Below are positions 32,406 to 44,604 of a stretch of 64,000 nt of DNA, one piece after another. The notes beneath the pieces are model-generated. The model did not search any database. It had not been told where the DNA came from and saw nothing but the letters and a program-made list of their open reading frames with translations. Every line of letters starts with the position of its first letter. Position 1 is the stretch's first letter. The stretch is from Gnetum montanum (lineage: Eukaryota; Streptophyta; Gnetopsida; Gnetales; Gnetaceae), in contig MNCI01023910.1 in the NCBI GenBank assembly GCA_015680685.1, positions 102,058 to 166,057 on the forward strand, in the 5' to 3' direction. A program made the translations under genes and the position numbers.

Positions 32406-35400
32406 ATGGAATCTCGCAGTTCAGCAGAACTTGAGAGCCTTTTACTGGTGCGTATACTCATGGGTGCTTTCCATTGTGTTCCCGTAGATTTTCAAAGATT
32501 TCAATTTTCTTTATGTATTATATAGCCCGCAAGAAGTTTTGATATAAATCTAAAAGTGGAATTGAAATTAGGGTTCTGTAGGTTCTGTTTTGGAAGACTC
32601 TTGTGAAACTGATGGTTTAGTCTTCCTCAAAAACGTAAAAATAATCATCATCATCCTCGCTTTGCGGGAACAAAGTGGGGTTGGCTACTTAAAAAAGTAA
32701 AAATAAAAGTCCAAAACTATCATATCCATAAAGGCTTTAGGTGGGAAGTGTGTTTAGATAGTGAAATTGAGATTTAATTTGTTTTTACCACTAAGAAAGG
32801 AACACAAAGAAAAAGAAAAAGTTGAGCAGAACGATTATCTGTAATCAATCTTGTGGCCCGAGGCTTCAGAAAATACCCAAAATTGTTAGTTATTCCTCAC
32901 TTGTTTGTCAGAGAATTTGTAGTTATGGGTAAAATCTAATATTTCCTTCTTTTATATTCAGATGCAATAAAAAATCATGCTTTGTCTCTCTGCCCATCAT
33001 CGCATCATTCTGTCCATCATTGGATCATTTTAAGTAAAATTTCTTTTTGTCATTTTCATTCTACCAAAATCATTGTAGTTTCTTTCTATCAATCGTGAAA
33101 GTTCTTTTCGTCATGAAATCTCGCTATTGAATTCCTTATTTTTAAAGTCACATTTCTTAATAACACAACGATATTTTAACTTATTTGAAACACTTCTTGT
33201 AAGAGTTTTACTTTGTATGTTTTTGCAGTTTTCTGGGCATATGCAATAAATTTACAAATAGCTTTAGTTTAAATAATAGTGTATCTTCTTTAATAAGGTA
33301 GTTTGAAATTTATTAAGTATATGAAATTGATTTTTTTTACATCTTCTATTATTTTTCATGGTTTTTTTGCTAAGGTTAGTTGACATGTACAACAATATTC
33401 TTTTATAATCATCATTATCATCTTGGTGTCTTTATCTCATCTTATGATGGGCTGACTTATAAGGTAGTTCAAGGATTTGCTGACGATAGACTATGACAGA
33501 CTGTCTACTTAATGTCATAGTTCTTGAACATATATTTTTTACTGTCTCTCCAGGTAGCAGATGTCTCAACATACCCCTGAAAAAGAACCTTTGACTTGCT
33601 AAGTACTAGCTGCATGCTTTAACCAACCAAGTGGGCAATGCCTCACACACAACAATTTTTTTTTATAATTTTGGCCAAGAGGCCAACTACCAATTGTACT
33701 TCAGTAACAGTAAAGATAAATACTATATCTATTTCGTCCATAATGCTGTAGGGGGCTTGATCATGTAACGCTAAATAATATATATTTCATCCATAACCTT
33801 ATAGGGCCTGATTATAGAACACTAAAGTATGTTCCCCAAACTTTTCATCTTATATTATACAATTTGTTTAGAATCGATCCATTTAATTTTTTGTATTTAA
33901 ATTGTAAGGCAGAGACATACTTCAATGATCTAGAAAATCACAATGAAATGAATAGAAGACATTCAATTGAATAAGGCAAACTGACATAGCATTTTGTTGG
34001 AATTAATTTATTTTGATACATGTTTTATTTTCTCTTTTAAAATGAGGTTCATCTACTTCTATTTTATTTCCTTCACCTCCAACTTCTTGATGAGTTCCAT
34101 GAATCATTGTTTGCATAAATCATTATTGAGTGAATTCACAATGTTGTTGACAGGTGATATTTGTATTCTGTGAATTCACGTAGTCCTTCCAATGCTTTTC
34201 AGAAGGTAGTCAAATAATTTGCTGTAAAGAAAGCATTGTATCAAGTTCTTCAACAAATTGCACAGCTTTTTCTTTGGCTTTAGTTTTTGCTAGAGAAGAT
34301 ATTCCCTGGGTATAATACATGCAGTACAACCTTGCTTCAAAACTGGACATAAATATTGGATTTTGATTAAATTTTTACTACATAGTGTGCATTTTTCTTT
34401 TCCATCTTGCTTGCTGGCATTGCATTACTGTTGGAATGGGAAATGGAAATGTGTGGTACCATTGAAAAAAGAGAAAGTGTTATTGAATGCAACAGAGAAA
34501 TTGAGATAGAAAATACAACATAGAAAACAAATGTGAGGCAACATTTACCAACCATGCATGATTGGCTAATTGGCAGCATTAGGTGCTGACTGACATCCTA
34601 GGGCTTTACTGCTGAGATTTTATTTTCTGCTATAAGTTTTGCCCAATTTCTGTATATATCAATACAAAGTGCAGTATGTAAGTCACAAAATTCACGAAGA
34701 AGCTACAGTTCATTGCTTGAGAGGCAACAGAGGGGATTTGTTTCAACAATTTTATTGTAAAATTGAAAAGCTTCCTTGCAAATTTTTGAGCTAATAAAAA
34801 ATAAGGAACATTTAAGATGAATATATTTTAATTAAGGAAAACATTCTAGATTTCAAGTAGTGTCTTTCATAGTTAGCTTTATATTGTATCTTAGAGCTAA
34901 TTGTCCTTCATATTGTTCATTCGTTAATTTTGTAGTGCATTTTCTTTATCTTATCTTAACAGGCACTATAGAAATATGCCTTTAGGTAACTAGTTGCCTC
35001 TACAAAATATCTAAACTCATATCTGTTTAGATTAACTTCATGAATATGCTATCATACCTACAATCCATTATGGTCTGGCATGCTAGCCTATCAAAAAACA
35101 TCAGGTGCAAGGTGTGCGTGGGGCATAGATGTGTATGCGAAGGTGGATGTTTGGGGTGACTAGTAAAGATCAAATCAACAACTTTCTTATTAGAGAAAGT
35201 TTGGGAATAGCCCCCATAGATGAGCACATTAAGGAAAGTTGTCTTAGATGGTTTGGTCATGTGTTAAGAAGACCAGAAAATGCTCTTATAAGAAGATACC
35301 ACTTTATTAAAGTTTAAGAAGACCAACAAAACGATAGACCAAAACATACTTGGTTTGCTTGCATAAAGAAAGACATGTAAAATTTTGGTATTCATGCTTA

Positions 35401-36137
35401 TTTGGCTCTTATAGAAGCAAATGGTGTAAAAGAACTTGTATAGTTGAACCCATGTAGTTGGGATAGGGCTAGGATGATGATGAAGAATATGATTTAAAAA
35501 TTTGTTATCTTGTTCTTAAAAAATTTTTTGTGGATCAATAGGAATTATCATGTACTTTTTTGGTTGAAAAATTATCATACATATTTTTGAAATGGATTTT
35601 CTTATACAATCAATATGATATTTTTTTTTCAAAAATTGTATTGTTTTTTCCCTGGAAATATATCTATGTACAAATCACCTTTATCCATCATGAATATAAT
35701 GTGATTTGCTTGAGTGCCACACTAATTTAAGTGATGACTTTCCTTCTTTTTTCCTTTTCCATTTCCCCTTAAAAATATCTTCTTTATGAACTTTCATGTA
35801 GTACTCTAGGGAGGCAATGGAGCTGAAAATAGTCTCCTATGGTGTTCCTCCTTTTCTCTCTCTGCATCTCTATTTAAAATATAACACTAGCTTTCTCTTG
35901 CTTTGGGTGTCATACTAACTACCTTATTTTCATTTTGAATTCCAGAAAGAACAACAAAGGGCAATGATAAATAATGCAGTGTCAAAGGTTACAGATATGT
36001 GTTGGGAAAAATGTATTACAGGCACACCTGGAAGCAAATTCAGCTCTTGGGAGACTAATTGTCTAACAAATTGCGCAAAACGTTATGTTGAGATGAGTCA
36101 ACTAATAATGCAAAACATGCAGTTTGGGAAGGAGTAG
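32406..36137 (+). CDS. TIM8: Small Tim chaperone TIM8 (two exons)
   Basis: Exon 1 is 32406-32447 (14 codons), exon 2 is 35946-36137, and the product is 77 residues, the usual plant Tim8 size. The intron is GT-AG, phase 0, with a TACTAAC branch-site match at 35913-35919 and a pyrimidine-rich end TTTTCATTTTGAATTCCAG. The protein has the twin CX3C motif (CWEKC and CLTNC) separated by a GTPGSKFSSWETN linker. In the family these cysteines form two disulphides, and Tim8 works with Tim13 in the mitochondrial intermembrane space to escort hydrophobic proteins to the inner membrane. The ATG context (ACACCATGG) is good. No break is seen, so this is the one apparently functional host gene. Confidence 0.93.
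32448..35945 (+). other. 3.5-kb intron of TIM8
   Basis: AT-rich intron with donor CTG|GTGCGTATA. It contains an RTE-type LINE tail in reverse near 32643-32690 and a larger RTE fragment at 35085-35495. The open frame at 34367-34579 (minus) has no recognisable features. Confidence 0.8.
35085..35495 (+). mobile_element. Truncated RTE-type LINE 3' end
   Basis: The frame 35129-35317 has the hallmark end of RTE-like LINE ORFs (LRWFGHVLRRPENALIRR), followed by degenerate RPKHTWFACIKKDM and a terminal GGGATAGGGCTAGGATGATG with ATG-rich tail. The 5' side is missing. It lies inside the TIM8 intron. Confidence 0.8.
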
Positions 36138-36713
36138 TATGCATTTGAGTCAATCAAGCTGCCTCAATAATGATTTTTGTTTGGAGTTGTTCACAGTTCA
36201 TAAGATTGATAATTATGTTTATATTTTACGCTTGCATCAGTTAAAGTTAATTTGCTGTTAAATTTGCAATATTGAGTATTTGAATCTTGATAAACTTGTA
36301 AAGGTTTTCAACTTATTTTTTTGGGTTACTGATGGGAAAGAGTGTAACCCACTATCAATGCTGTCAGCCTTCACGTCCTTGAATGTCCTCTAGTTTATTT
36401 GTCTGTAATACATTTTAATTTTTTGTTTTCTTATCTTTATCACTTGCATGTTTTTGAATCATTACAGCGTGTGCAAATACCTTTATTTATTATCATTTTA
36501 TGAACTTGGTAATATCAACTTCTGTACATGCGTACTTCTATGGAAAGGAATAGCTGCACAATATTACCAGCGTGTTACTTTTAATGGTCATTGATTTCAC
36601 GAAGCCTTAATTTTGAAAAAGAAGACGTATTGTTCCAACTGACGCTTAATTAGTGATTAGTGATGTATTAGGTGCTTTTTTTTTTCATTTTGTTTACTAT
36701 TCGATAAATACTC

Positions 36714-36953
36714 AGTTTTAATACATTGTGTCATACTATGCACTAGGGATGCTAGAATGAATTGGAGAGATAGAGATTTGCAAAAGCTTTAAACTTTTTC
36801 AAATTGCGATGATTGAAAGTAAATTAATTGAAAAGTTTTAATACATTGTGTCATACTATGCACTAGGGATGCTAGAATGAATTGGAGAGATAGAGAGTTG
36901 CAAAAGCTTTAAACTTTTTCAAATTGCAATGATTGAAAGTAAATTAATTGAAA
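36714..36953. repeat. Two-copy 120-bp tandem duplication
   Basis: AGTTTTAATACATTGTGTCA and the following 100 bases are repeated head-to-tail at exactly 120-base spacing (ATACATTGTG at 36721 and 36841), with only a few differences. It is a recent local duplication. Confidence 0.85.
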
Positions 36954-38000
36954 GTGAATGTGAGTGAATTAAGAGTAGAAAATGGAAGTTGAGGGAGTTT
37001 TAGATTTGTGATCATAAAGCCTTCTTTATTTAAGCATCAAGCTTAAATCTTGAATCATCATCTCAACATTTAGTCATTCTAATCTGATAAGGTCTTCCTT
37101 CCAACAAGAATTTATAGGGGTCAAGTTACATATCATAGTGTCAAATTAATTAGACATTAGAAATTGAAAAGTAAAGAGTTTTGGAAACTATTTGATGACC
37201 ATTATCTTATACATAGGCCCATCAAATACTTACAAATTTGATTTTGGAAGGGAAAATAAATAGAAGCCATGTTTTACTATATTCATGAAATTAATGTATA
37301 ATCATTAGATTCATATATTGAGCCACAAAGGTACTAAGAGATGTCAAGAACTATCATCTCAAATCATAGCGAAAAGATTCACAAAGAGAATAATGTTAGG
37401 AAAAAAACTAATAAATAAAAGAGTTCGAAACTAGAAGATTGTTTGTGAATTTAAGATATGATCATGACATGGATTCATGTGTTGAAACTTAGAAAGTGGT
37501 AAGTATTCAAAGAGGAAAGATGTTAACCCACCCTAGATATGAAAGTGTAATCCAACAAAAGTCGGAGTTGGAAGGTAGTTGTATTGTAATGACCCATTCA
37601 TCTTAGGTTTTCATCTTGGTATTTGTGGTAGTGCTTGTGAGTTGGATTTGTTGTGATTATGTATGTGGTTTAGTATTGATTTGTAGAATTATTTATGATT
37701 CAATGATGATAATCGATTTAAGTATTGTTCATGTGCTTGTATTGATGATTTGTATGATTTGATAATTGATAAGATCTATATGTGATTGCATAATTGCTAT
37801 GGATATAAGTGCTAATATGCTCATGACCTATATGTTGAATTTTGAGTTGTGTTGATATGTTGATTTATATTATTGTTGATGCATGAACTAAATATGTAGT
37901 AGTTACTGATTTAGTACTTGGTAATGGAATGAATGAAAGGAATGTTGATAAGAAATGGAGTTGAAACGTTGTATTTTTTATGAAGTTGCTACTATGCTTT

Positions 38001-38335
38001 AATTGTGGTGGTGATAGGTGGCTCAAGTGGTTAACTCATTATCTTGTTAGGTAATAGGTTGCTTGTTCAAGTCACATTTATAATTCCATTGTTGGCTATG
38101 TTTCTTTATAATACCTCTAATGTATCATGTTGGCTATAAGTCTTTCCCCTACTTTTCTTGGATTATTCATGTGATGCATGAGCTCTCTACATTAGTTGTC
38201 ATATTTATAACTCCATTGTTGGTTGTACTCCTTTATAATTCCTCTCATGTATCATGTTGGCTATAGGCCTTCCCTTGATATTCTTGGATTGTTTATGTGA
38301 TGTATGATCTCTCTACATTAGGTGCTATTATGCAA
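38001..38335 (+). mobile_element. SINE-like repeat with duplicated body
   Basis: An A-box match TGGCTCAAGTGG (38021-38032) and a B-box-like TTGTTCAAGTCAC near 38072 head the block. The body ATTTATAATTCCATTGTTGG to CTCTACATTAG is then present twice at a spacing of about 126 bases. This suits a tRNA-derived SINE with a partial duplication. Confidence 0.5.
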
Positions 38336-38389
38336 ATGCTAATTATTGAGCAATTAGATTTGGAAAGAACAAAAAAAGTGATATGAAAT

Positions 38390-39350
38390 ACGTTCCATTG
38401 TTTTATAATTTTGTAATATGTGTAAATAAGATTTTTTTTTTTTTTAAAGAAGAGCAACTTGACCTATGAATTAGGGATGATTGTGTTTCTTTCTTAAATG
38501 ATCTTTTGTAGAAATAAAATTAATTAAATCAAGAATAAAATCCCCTCTCGTAGAAAGGTTGTGTGATGACTATTTGATGCCCATAAAATTTCCAATGTTA
38601 GGATAGTTCTTTGCAAGACCAAAATTTTGAATGCCAAGAAATTCAAAAACAACATTTTTACAATGTATTATTGCTCCGTGAAAGAAATATGGTTGCATTT
38701 GCTAAAGATTTGGGAGAAGTCATCTCATGATGTCATTTGTGTAGGAATGAAATATTGGTTAAAGACCAAGGAAAGCAATTTCTTCAATAATCATGATATA
38801 ATGCTAATGGAAGTTTTTTGTGCATTGAATTAATGTTGTACTATGTGGAAACATAGGTGTATGTATTAGAGAGGGTTGAGAAATGTATTAGAGAGGGTTG
38901 AGAAACTTATGAAAGCTATTGAGAAGTTTTCTTTGCTAGAGTAGAAAAAGGAGTAGTGGACTCACAAACTTGCTAAGAAAGGCAATCGATATGAAGACCT
39001 TTAATGCCTATTTTGTACATTTACCAGTCAAGTTGAAATGTATAAAGGAGAGACTACAGTCAAGATGATGAAGTTGGATGCTTTCAAAATTAGTTGGAGC
39101 AAAAAGAAGCCTTGAAGTTGGATGCTATTGACGAAAAATATCAAAAGGTAATCCCTAAACTAAAGAACATCAATGCTTGGTTGGCTCATAAAATCATATT
39201 TGGCTAAAAATCTTGTGCTCACATTGTTGTGCTTCCTTTGTCATATGCTATTTTCCTGTAGAGATATAATGTATGATACTATAAAGTTTTTTTATGATCA
39301 TACTTTCTAATTCTTAGGTAAAGATATTGTAGAATTTTCAGCAAAAGGTT
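38390..39350. other. Unrecognised coding-like remnant
   Basis: Fragments such as 38627-38833 and 38880-39200 read like decayed protein sequence rich in Lys/Leu (for example KNIFTMYYCSVKEIWLHLL with many stops around). It may be the 5' part of the LINE that continues at 40192, or a separate old element. No family is assigned. Confidence 0.3.
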
Positions 39351-40191
39351 TGATGAGTGGCGAGGTACCCCTACACTCAACCATACGAATACGAGCGTCA
39401 CACACGCGATCTGGTCGAACTCCGCAGACTAAGTGCCTACATGCCTTATGGAACACTTAAGGTTAATTGTTCGTTGTCTTCCAAGACTTACTTGTATTTG
39501 TCACGGTTGTATGGTTAAGCAAGTCTAAGGTATGTGATTTTTATGTCTTTTATGTTTTATCGCCTATGCTAATGAGGGAAAAGGTGAAGAGACTAATTAA
39601 CCAACTATAACTAACTAAGTCTTAATTAACCTAGCATCAGTATCCATTCCCACTTACCGTTCACACCCTGAACCAATGCAACCTTCTGGGATTACCAAAC
39701 GTTATTCTTTCCTAAGATTACCAAGCGTAATGCACGTGCTCGAAGTGGTTGTACTGAATGCACTTAACTATGAGAGAAGGGTTAAGAGAGATTTAATTAA
39801 CTAATAAAGCATTTAAACATTAACAATAAATAACAATAATTAAATTCCTATTTAGCCTAGTCCATGCACTGCAAGGTTTATCCAACAGTTCGTCTTTATT
39901 GTCGTACACAATTGTGCGTTCAGGTACAAAATTGCTTGAATAAAGATCCATTCACTTTGGAGCTTCTACTGCAGGCACATGGAAATTATTTTATCTCTAG
40001 AGAGGCAAAACTGCTAGAGTTTCGCTAAGGGTTTAGATCTCGATTGTGAAACAAGGGAGAGCTACCTCTTATTTATAGATTTGGTGGTGCGACGTGATAT
40101 CGCGTACGCGATATTGCGAGAGAAGACACGATATCGCATATGATATATTGCATACACGAAATCGCGGCCCATGCGATATCACGTCCCATCA
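39351..40191 (-). repeat. Solo LTR of the A family
   Basis: Reverse complement of the A-family LTR: plus-strand start TGATGAGTGGCGAGGTACC, end ATATCACGTCCCATCA. GATATCGCG(T)-type palindromes lie at 40095-40185 and a TATA box (TATAAATA, minus) near 40072-40079. Flanks AGGTT and AAGCT agree at only three of five positions, so the duplication is weak. No interior sequence accompanies it. Confidence 0.82.
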
Positions 40192-41478
40192 AAGCTCAAT
40201 GTTTATTTATGAAGATTTTAATGCAATGATAGGTTTACAGCAAATAGCAATTATTTAATAGTAAAATAATGTTGGCAATTTAGACATTGTTGAAGATCAC
40301 AACTAGGTGTGACATTCTACAAATGACACTAGTAAATAAGATGAGTCAAAGACTATCAGAATGGACAAAATTTTTTAATCTTTTTATCTATGATGGGCTT
40401 GCTAAATGTCCTTAATCTTTATCATTTACTTTCACATAACCTCAAGGTAACATTTGTATTAAATTTCTTTTATGTTTTTACGAAGACATTGAATGTATTA
40501 ATTAGTTTGAAAGCTAAGAAAGGAATTGTGGAAGCTTGCCATCATCGTTTAGAGTTTTTGTTACAAATTAAATTTTCTTTTTAGACAACAAAAATAGGAA
40601 CATAAAAAATATTCAATGTAAAGTCACCTAGAAGTTAAGAAAAAATATATGGATGCAGCATATAATAAATAGAATCTTGAAAGACGTCATAAAGAACGTG
40701 ACCAAATTTTGCTTGCAACAGCTAAACAAGTTACACATTCACAACAACAGGGTGCTTAGAAGACTTAGTTTGATAAGGTTAACATGCAAGCTAGATAGAG
40801 TATTAAGAATGCAAATAATAAAAATTGATAATGATTAGTTAAGGCATATAAATGCTTAATTAGAATGAGGAAATTTATCGAGGAGTAGCAGGAATAATTT
40901 TTTTATATCATTAAAAAGAAGCCTAAACAACTTTGGCGTTGTTTTTGTCCTAAATCCTCTTCATCTTTTAATTTTTCTTTTTAATATATATGTTTTTATT
41001 TCACAATAAGCTATTTATAGGAGAAGATTATGATTTTATTGTTATTATACACAAAGCATCTCTTCAATTTACTCTTAAGGAGGTTGCAAAAGGTGTTAAA
41101 AAACTAGTATTTAGCAAAGCTATAGAATGGAATGGTTTATATACAAAATAGCTAAAGTGGGTAGGGCCTACTATTCATAGATAAATTTGGCATAGACTAA
41201 ATTTAGTTCTGGATCCAGGATTTGATCAATGTTGGAAAACTAGTAAAGCTATCTTGTTATATAAAGGGAGGATAAAAATAATTTGAACAATTATCAAATA
41301 GCCATTTTGAGTAATATTCTTGTTAAGTTGTTGCACACTTTGTTAGAAAAGAGAAATAGTTCTTGGGCTAAAGTTAAATAGGTTAAGGCAAGATGTCAAG
41401 CAAATTTAAGACAAAACAAGTCTATTATTGATCACTTAGTTACTCTCACACACTACATGGAGCTTTTAAAAAACTAAC
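40192..41478 (+). mobile_element. LINE remnant, 5' portion (endonuclease end and start of RT)
   Basis: Degenerate coding text ends in the LINE-RT phrase QANLRQNKSIIDHLVTLTH just before element D inserted. Exact rejoining at the CTAAC duplication continues into FFLIDFAKAYD at 56316. Earlier frames (40390-40584, 40653-40838) are fragments of the same decayed ORF. Confidence 0.65.
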
Positions 41479-41943
41479 TAATGAGTCATGAATTAGATAG
41501 CCTACGTCGATGCAACCCCATCGATGCATAGTAAAATGCGTTGACATAGATGCCTCGATGCTGACATAGGTAATGCCTATATAAATGCACTCAGCACTCA
41601 CATTTATGACACTTAGTAAGCATAGTGTAGCCAAGTTCTTATAGTTTTTCCTTTCTAGAGTTAGAATATTTGAGTGTCTACAGTGTGTATTTAAGAAATT
41701 GTACAGTGCTTTATTCAAGTGCCTATGTACCTAAATGCATTGACATGAACGACAATAAAGTTGAGATTTCCTACATCCATTGCAACAGTTAGATTAGTTT
41801 ACTCTTTACATTCAACACTTTCCTTTTCATGCAACTTACATTCATGGCTTTAAATAATTAATGCAATTAATCATAAATACTTGAGTATGACCATTTCAAG
41901 CATAATGTATTACACTTGGTAATCCCAATAGTGGATATGTGGT

Positions 41944-44021
41944 TGATGAATCGTGGTTTGTTAGGTGCTAATATCAGACCCTTGATATCGAACCCTTGTT
42001 AACTAGGTGCTGATATCGAACCCTTGTTATCGAACCCCTGTTATCAGACCCCTGATATCTGATGGGTTTTGATATCTAACTTGTGTCTTGTGTGGCATAG
42101 GATTCACACCTCATCGCAGTGGTATCTAACATGTGTGTGTTTTGTTGCATGAGTATAGATTACATTTAACCCTTCTAGTGCCTATGGACATTTTTAGGTG
42201 TGGTTACGGAAGGGCATTATAGGTTGGAACCTGCTTTGGGGAGGACCCACTTGCATTACTTTTGTAATTTGTACTTGTTGCACACCACCAAATCATTTTA
42301 TATCCTCCGAGCACTTCATTGCCAAATCTATTCTTTCCTTTGTCATCATTTTGTCAAACGTTCCTCAAAACCATTACGTGTCCTTTGATGTGTCACCTAA
42401 ACAAACCAAGTCTGACATTAAAATTTTAGGGAAACTTCCTTGAAAAAAATTTCTAACTCTAAAATCATACTAAGCAAAGAATTCAACAATTACTAGAGGC
42501 AATAAGTAAGGTATGAAATAATTGAACTTCTTTCAATAACTTTACTAACAATTGATCTTTGTGTGATCATAGATGGCCCCTAAAAGAGGACAACAAGGAG
42601 GACCTTCTCAAGGTGCAACTAAACACCCAAGGTGAGGTAGAAGCCAAGGACCTCATGTAGAACATGTGGAGAAGGAGGCATAATCATTCCTCATCCATGA
42701 GAGAATTCCTATCACTGCACAATCTAGCCAAGCAAAAGGTGGAGAGGTTAGGGCTCAAGCCTATGAAGAGGAATAACAGCTATTTGTGGCATGGCATGTC
42801 AAGGCCAATCAAGTGTTCCTGTAGCTGCTGTGTCCATGGGAAGTGCTAACTCCATCAAACATTGGAACATTAGCATGGATAGCTCATAATCCTCGGATAG
42901 AAGAGGAGAAACGTCAGGCGCTTCTTCAATGGTATCAATCTTAGAAGCTTGGCACACAGGACAAAGGAAAGGCACCCATGGAGGAACCATCACCACCTGG
43001 AACCACATGAGTTCCAACAAAGTTTTGTAATTCTATGTCTGTGTCCCAATTTTATTTTGTTCAATTCCACACCGCAGCATGAATAATTCCTAGTTAGTCA
43101 ATAATCCCATACCTATCCATTGTGTAATTAATTGGACTCATTCTCATTTTGTTTAACTCAAGGACGAGTTGTTATTCAGTCGTGGGGGTATGATGAATTG
43201 TGGTTTATCAGGTGCTGATATCAGACCCTCGATATTGGGTACACAATATCGTGGCTTGGCTAGCGATATCGAATATAGGATATCATGGTTCCTATGTGAG
43301 CCTATAAATACACAATTGGGTGCATGGAAAAGTAATAGGAAGTTAGTGTTAGAGCAAGATCTTTTTGTCAATTTTTCCTCTCAACCCTTTTCCTAATGCA
43401 TGCCCGCAGTGTGATGATTGTAATTGTACAGAACCTTTATTCGAGTGTGACATACTTGGACATGCACATGACTAGCAATAAAGATCGAGATTACTTCATC
43501 ATTGCAACATTCACTTAATTTTAATTGTTATTTATTGCTTTCAGAATTAATATTTCTCTACTCTCATCTCCTACCCCTATTAGTAAACGCGGAATTAGTA
43601 TGACTTAATCACAAGCATTTAAGTGTGACTACTTGGTATCCCAGTAGCGTACCTAGGACATGCGCTTGGTAATCCTAGTGGTAGTACACGAGGTCCAAGA
43701 TGTGTATGGATGATTAAGGGATGGATGCTCATCGCATTTAGGCTAGCTTAAACTCTCTTCACCCTTTCCCTCTTAGCTTAGTCAAAGTTACTTTCCATTG
43801 CCTCTAGGAGTAGCACTAGTATACGAAACACATCATGCACCTCACTCTAGACTAAACCATATGTGACAAAGAAAATACTAGTCTAGGTGGGAAGATAGCA
43901 AACTGCGATCAATGTGTAATTATCTAAATACCACAACTAGCCCATCTACGGAGTTCGACCGGATCATGCATGAACACTCATATTCGTATGGTTGAGTGTA
44001 GGGGTACCTCACCACTCATCA
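41944..44021 (+). mobile_element. Internally deleted A-family element C
   Basis: Perfect duplication GTGGT (41939-41943 and 44022-44026) inside the LTR of D. The 5' LTR is cut to about 145 bases (41944-42090) and runs straight into the gag-ORF2 spacer. Gag is missing. ORF2 begins at 42573 and is internally deleted. The polypurine tract and a complete 3' LTR (43191-44021, TATAAATA near 43303) follow. Confidence 0.85.
42573..43018 (+). pseudogene. Deleted ORF2 of element C
   Basis: The start ATGGCCCCTAAAAGAGG matches the ORF2 starts of A1 and A2. After about 100 bases the text jumps to the C-terminal region (GAAGAGGAATAACAGC near 42760, then GGCATGTCAAGGCCAATCAA and GGAAAGGCACCCATGGAGGA). The central and coiled-coil parts are deleted. 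The uninterrupted GGCATGTCAAGG serves as the empty site for the solo LTR in A1. An AG directly precedes the ATG. Confidence 0.65.
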
Positions 44022-44604
44022 GTGGTACACCAAGTAATATCCACTTTAGTAACCTAGTAATGTTAATACTAGTTTGGGATATGTACTACAAGTGGGAATG
44101 GTTACTTTATGTTAAGATAATTATTTATTAGATTAGCTGATTAGTTAGTTAATTAATTGTTAAACCTTCATTTATTCATCTAGCTATTAGGATAAAAAAT
44201 ATATTAAAAACACTTATAAAAATATACATCATGCATCATAACCACACTTAACCATATGTATTGATAATACACAAGTATGAGTTAGGAAGACAATGATCTT
44301 ATAACTTCATGATTCACTCTTTAGGACTATAGATAAACTTAGGAAACTAAGTCTATGGAATTCAATTGGATCTCTAGTGAACGCTCATGATTCATATGGT
44401 TTGGGGGTAGGGGATACTTGTTGCTTATCATTGGTGCCATTTTTGGGGACTTAGTTTAGATAATTGCACTAATTAGTAATAGACTATAAATTTATATAAA
44501 GGCATTGTAAAGATAAAAAACAACAATTATCCACTCTTATCCAAAAATGGAAATAATTACGAAATTATAATATCAAATGTATACTAATTATATACATAAC
44601 TAAC

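Larger units (their letters stand above)
36138..38380. other. Intergenic DNA downstream of TIM8
   Basis: No gene is recognised. The first few hundred bases would contain the TIM8 3' UTR. A 120-bp tandem duplication (36714-36953) and a SINE-like duplicated block (38001-38335) are the only structures seen. Confidence 0.6.
41479..44430 (+). repeat. 5' LTR of D, split by element C
   Basis: Pieces 41479-41943 and 44027-44430 together match the 3' LTR 55424-56310. U3 has ATCGATGCAT-type palindromes (41505-41565) and a TATA box TATATAAAT at 41578-41586. It starts TAATGAGTCATG (3' copy TGATGAGTCATG) and ends TTATCA before the PBS. Confidence 0.85.

Noticed and set aside
38001-38080. True tRNA gene at the A/B-box-like sequence
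   Set aside because: No cloverleaf can be drawn and the sequence runs into a repeat body, so it is a SINE head at most.
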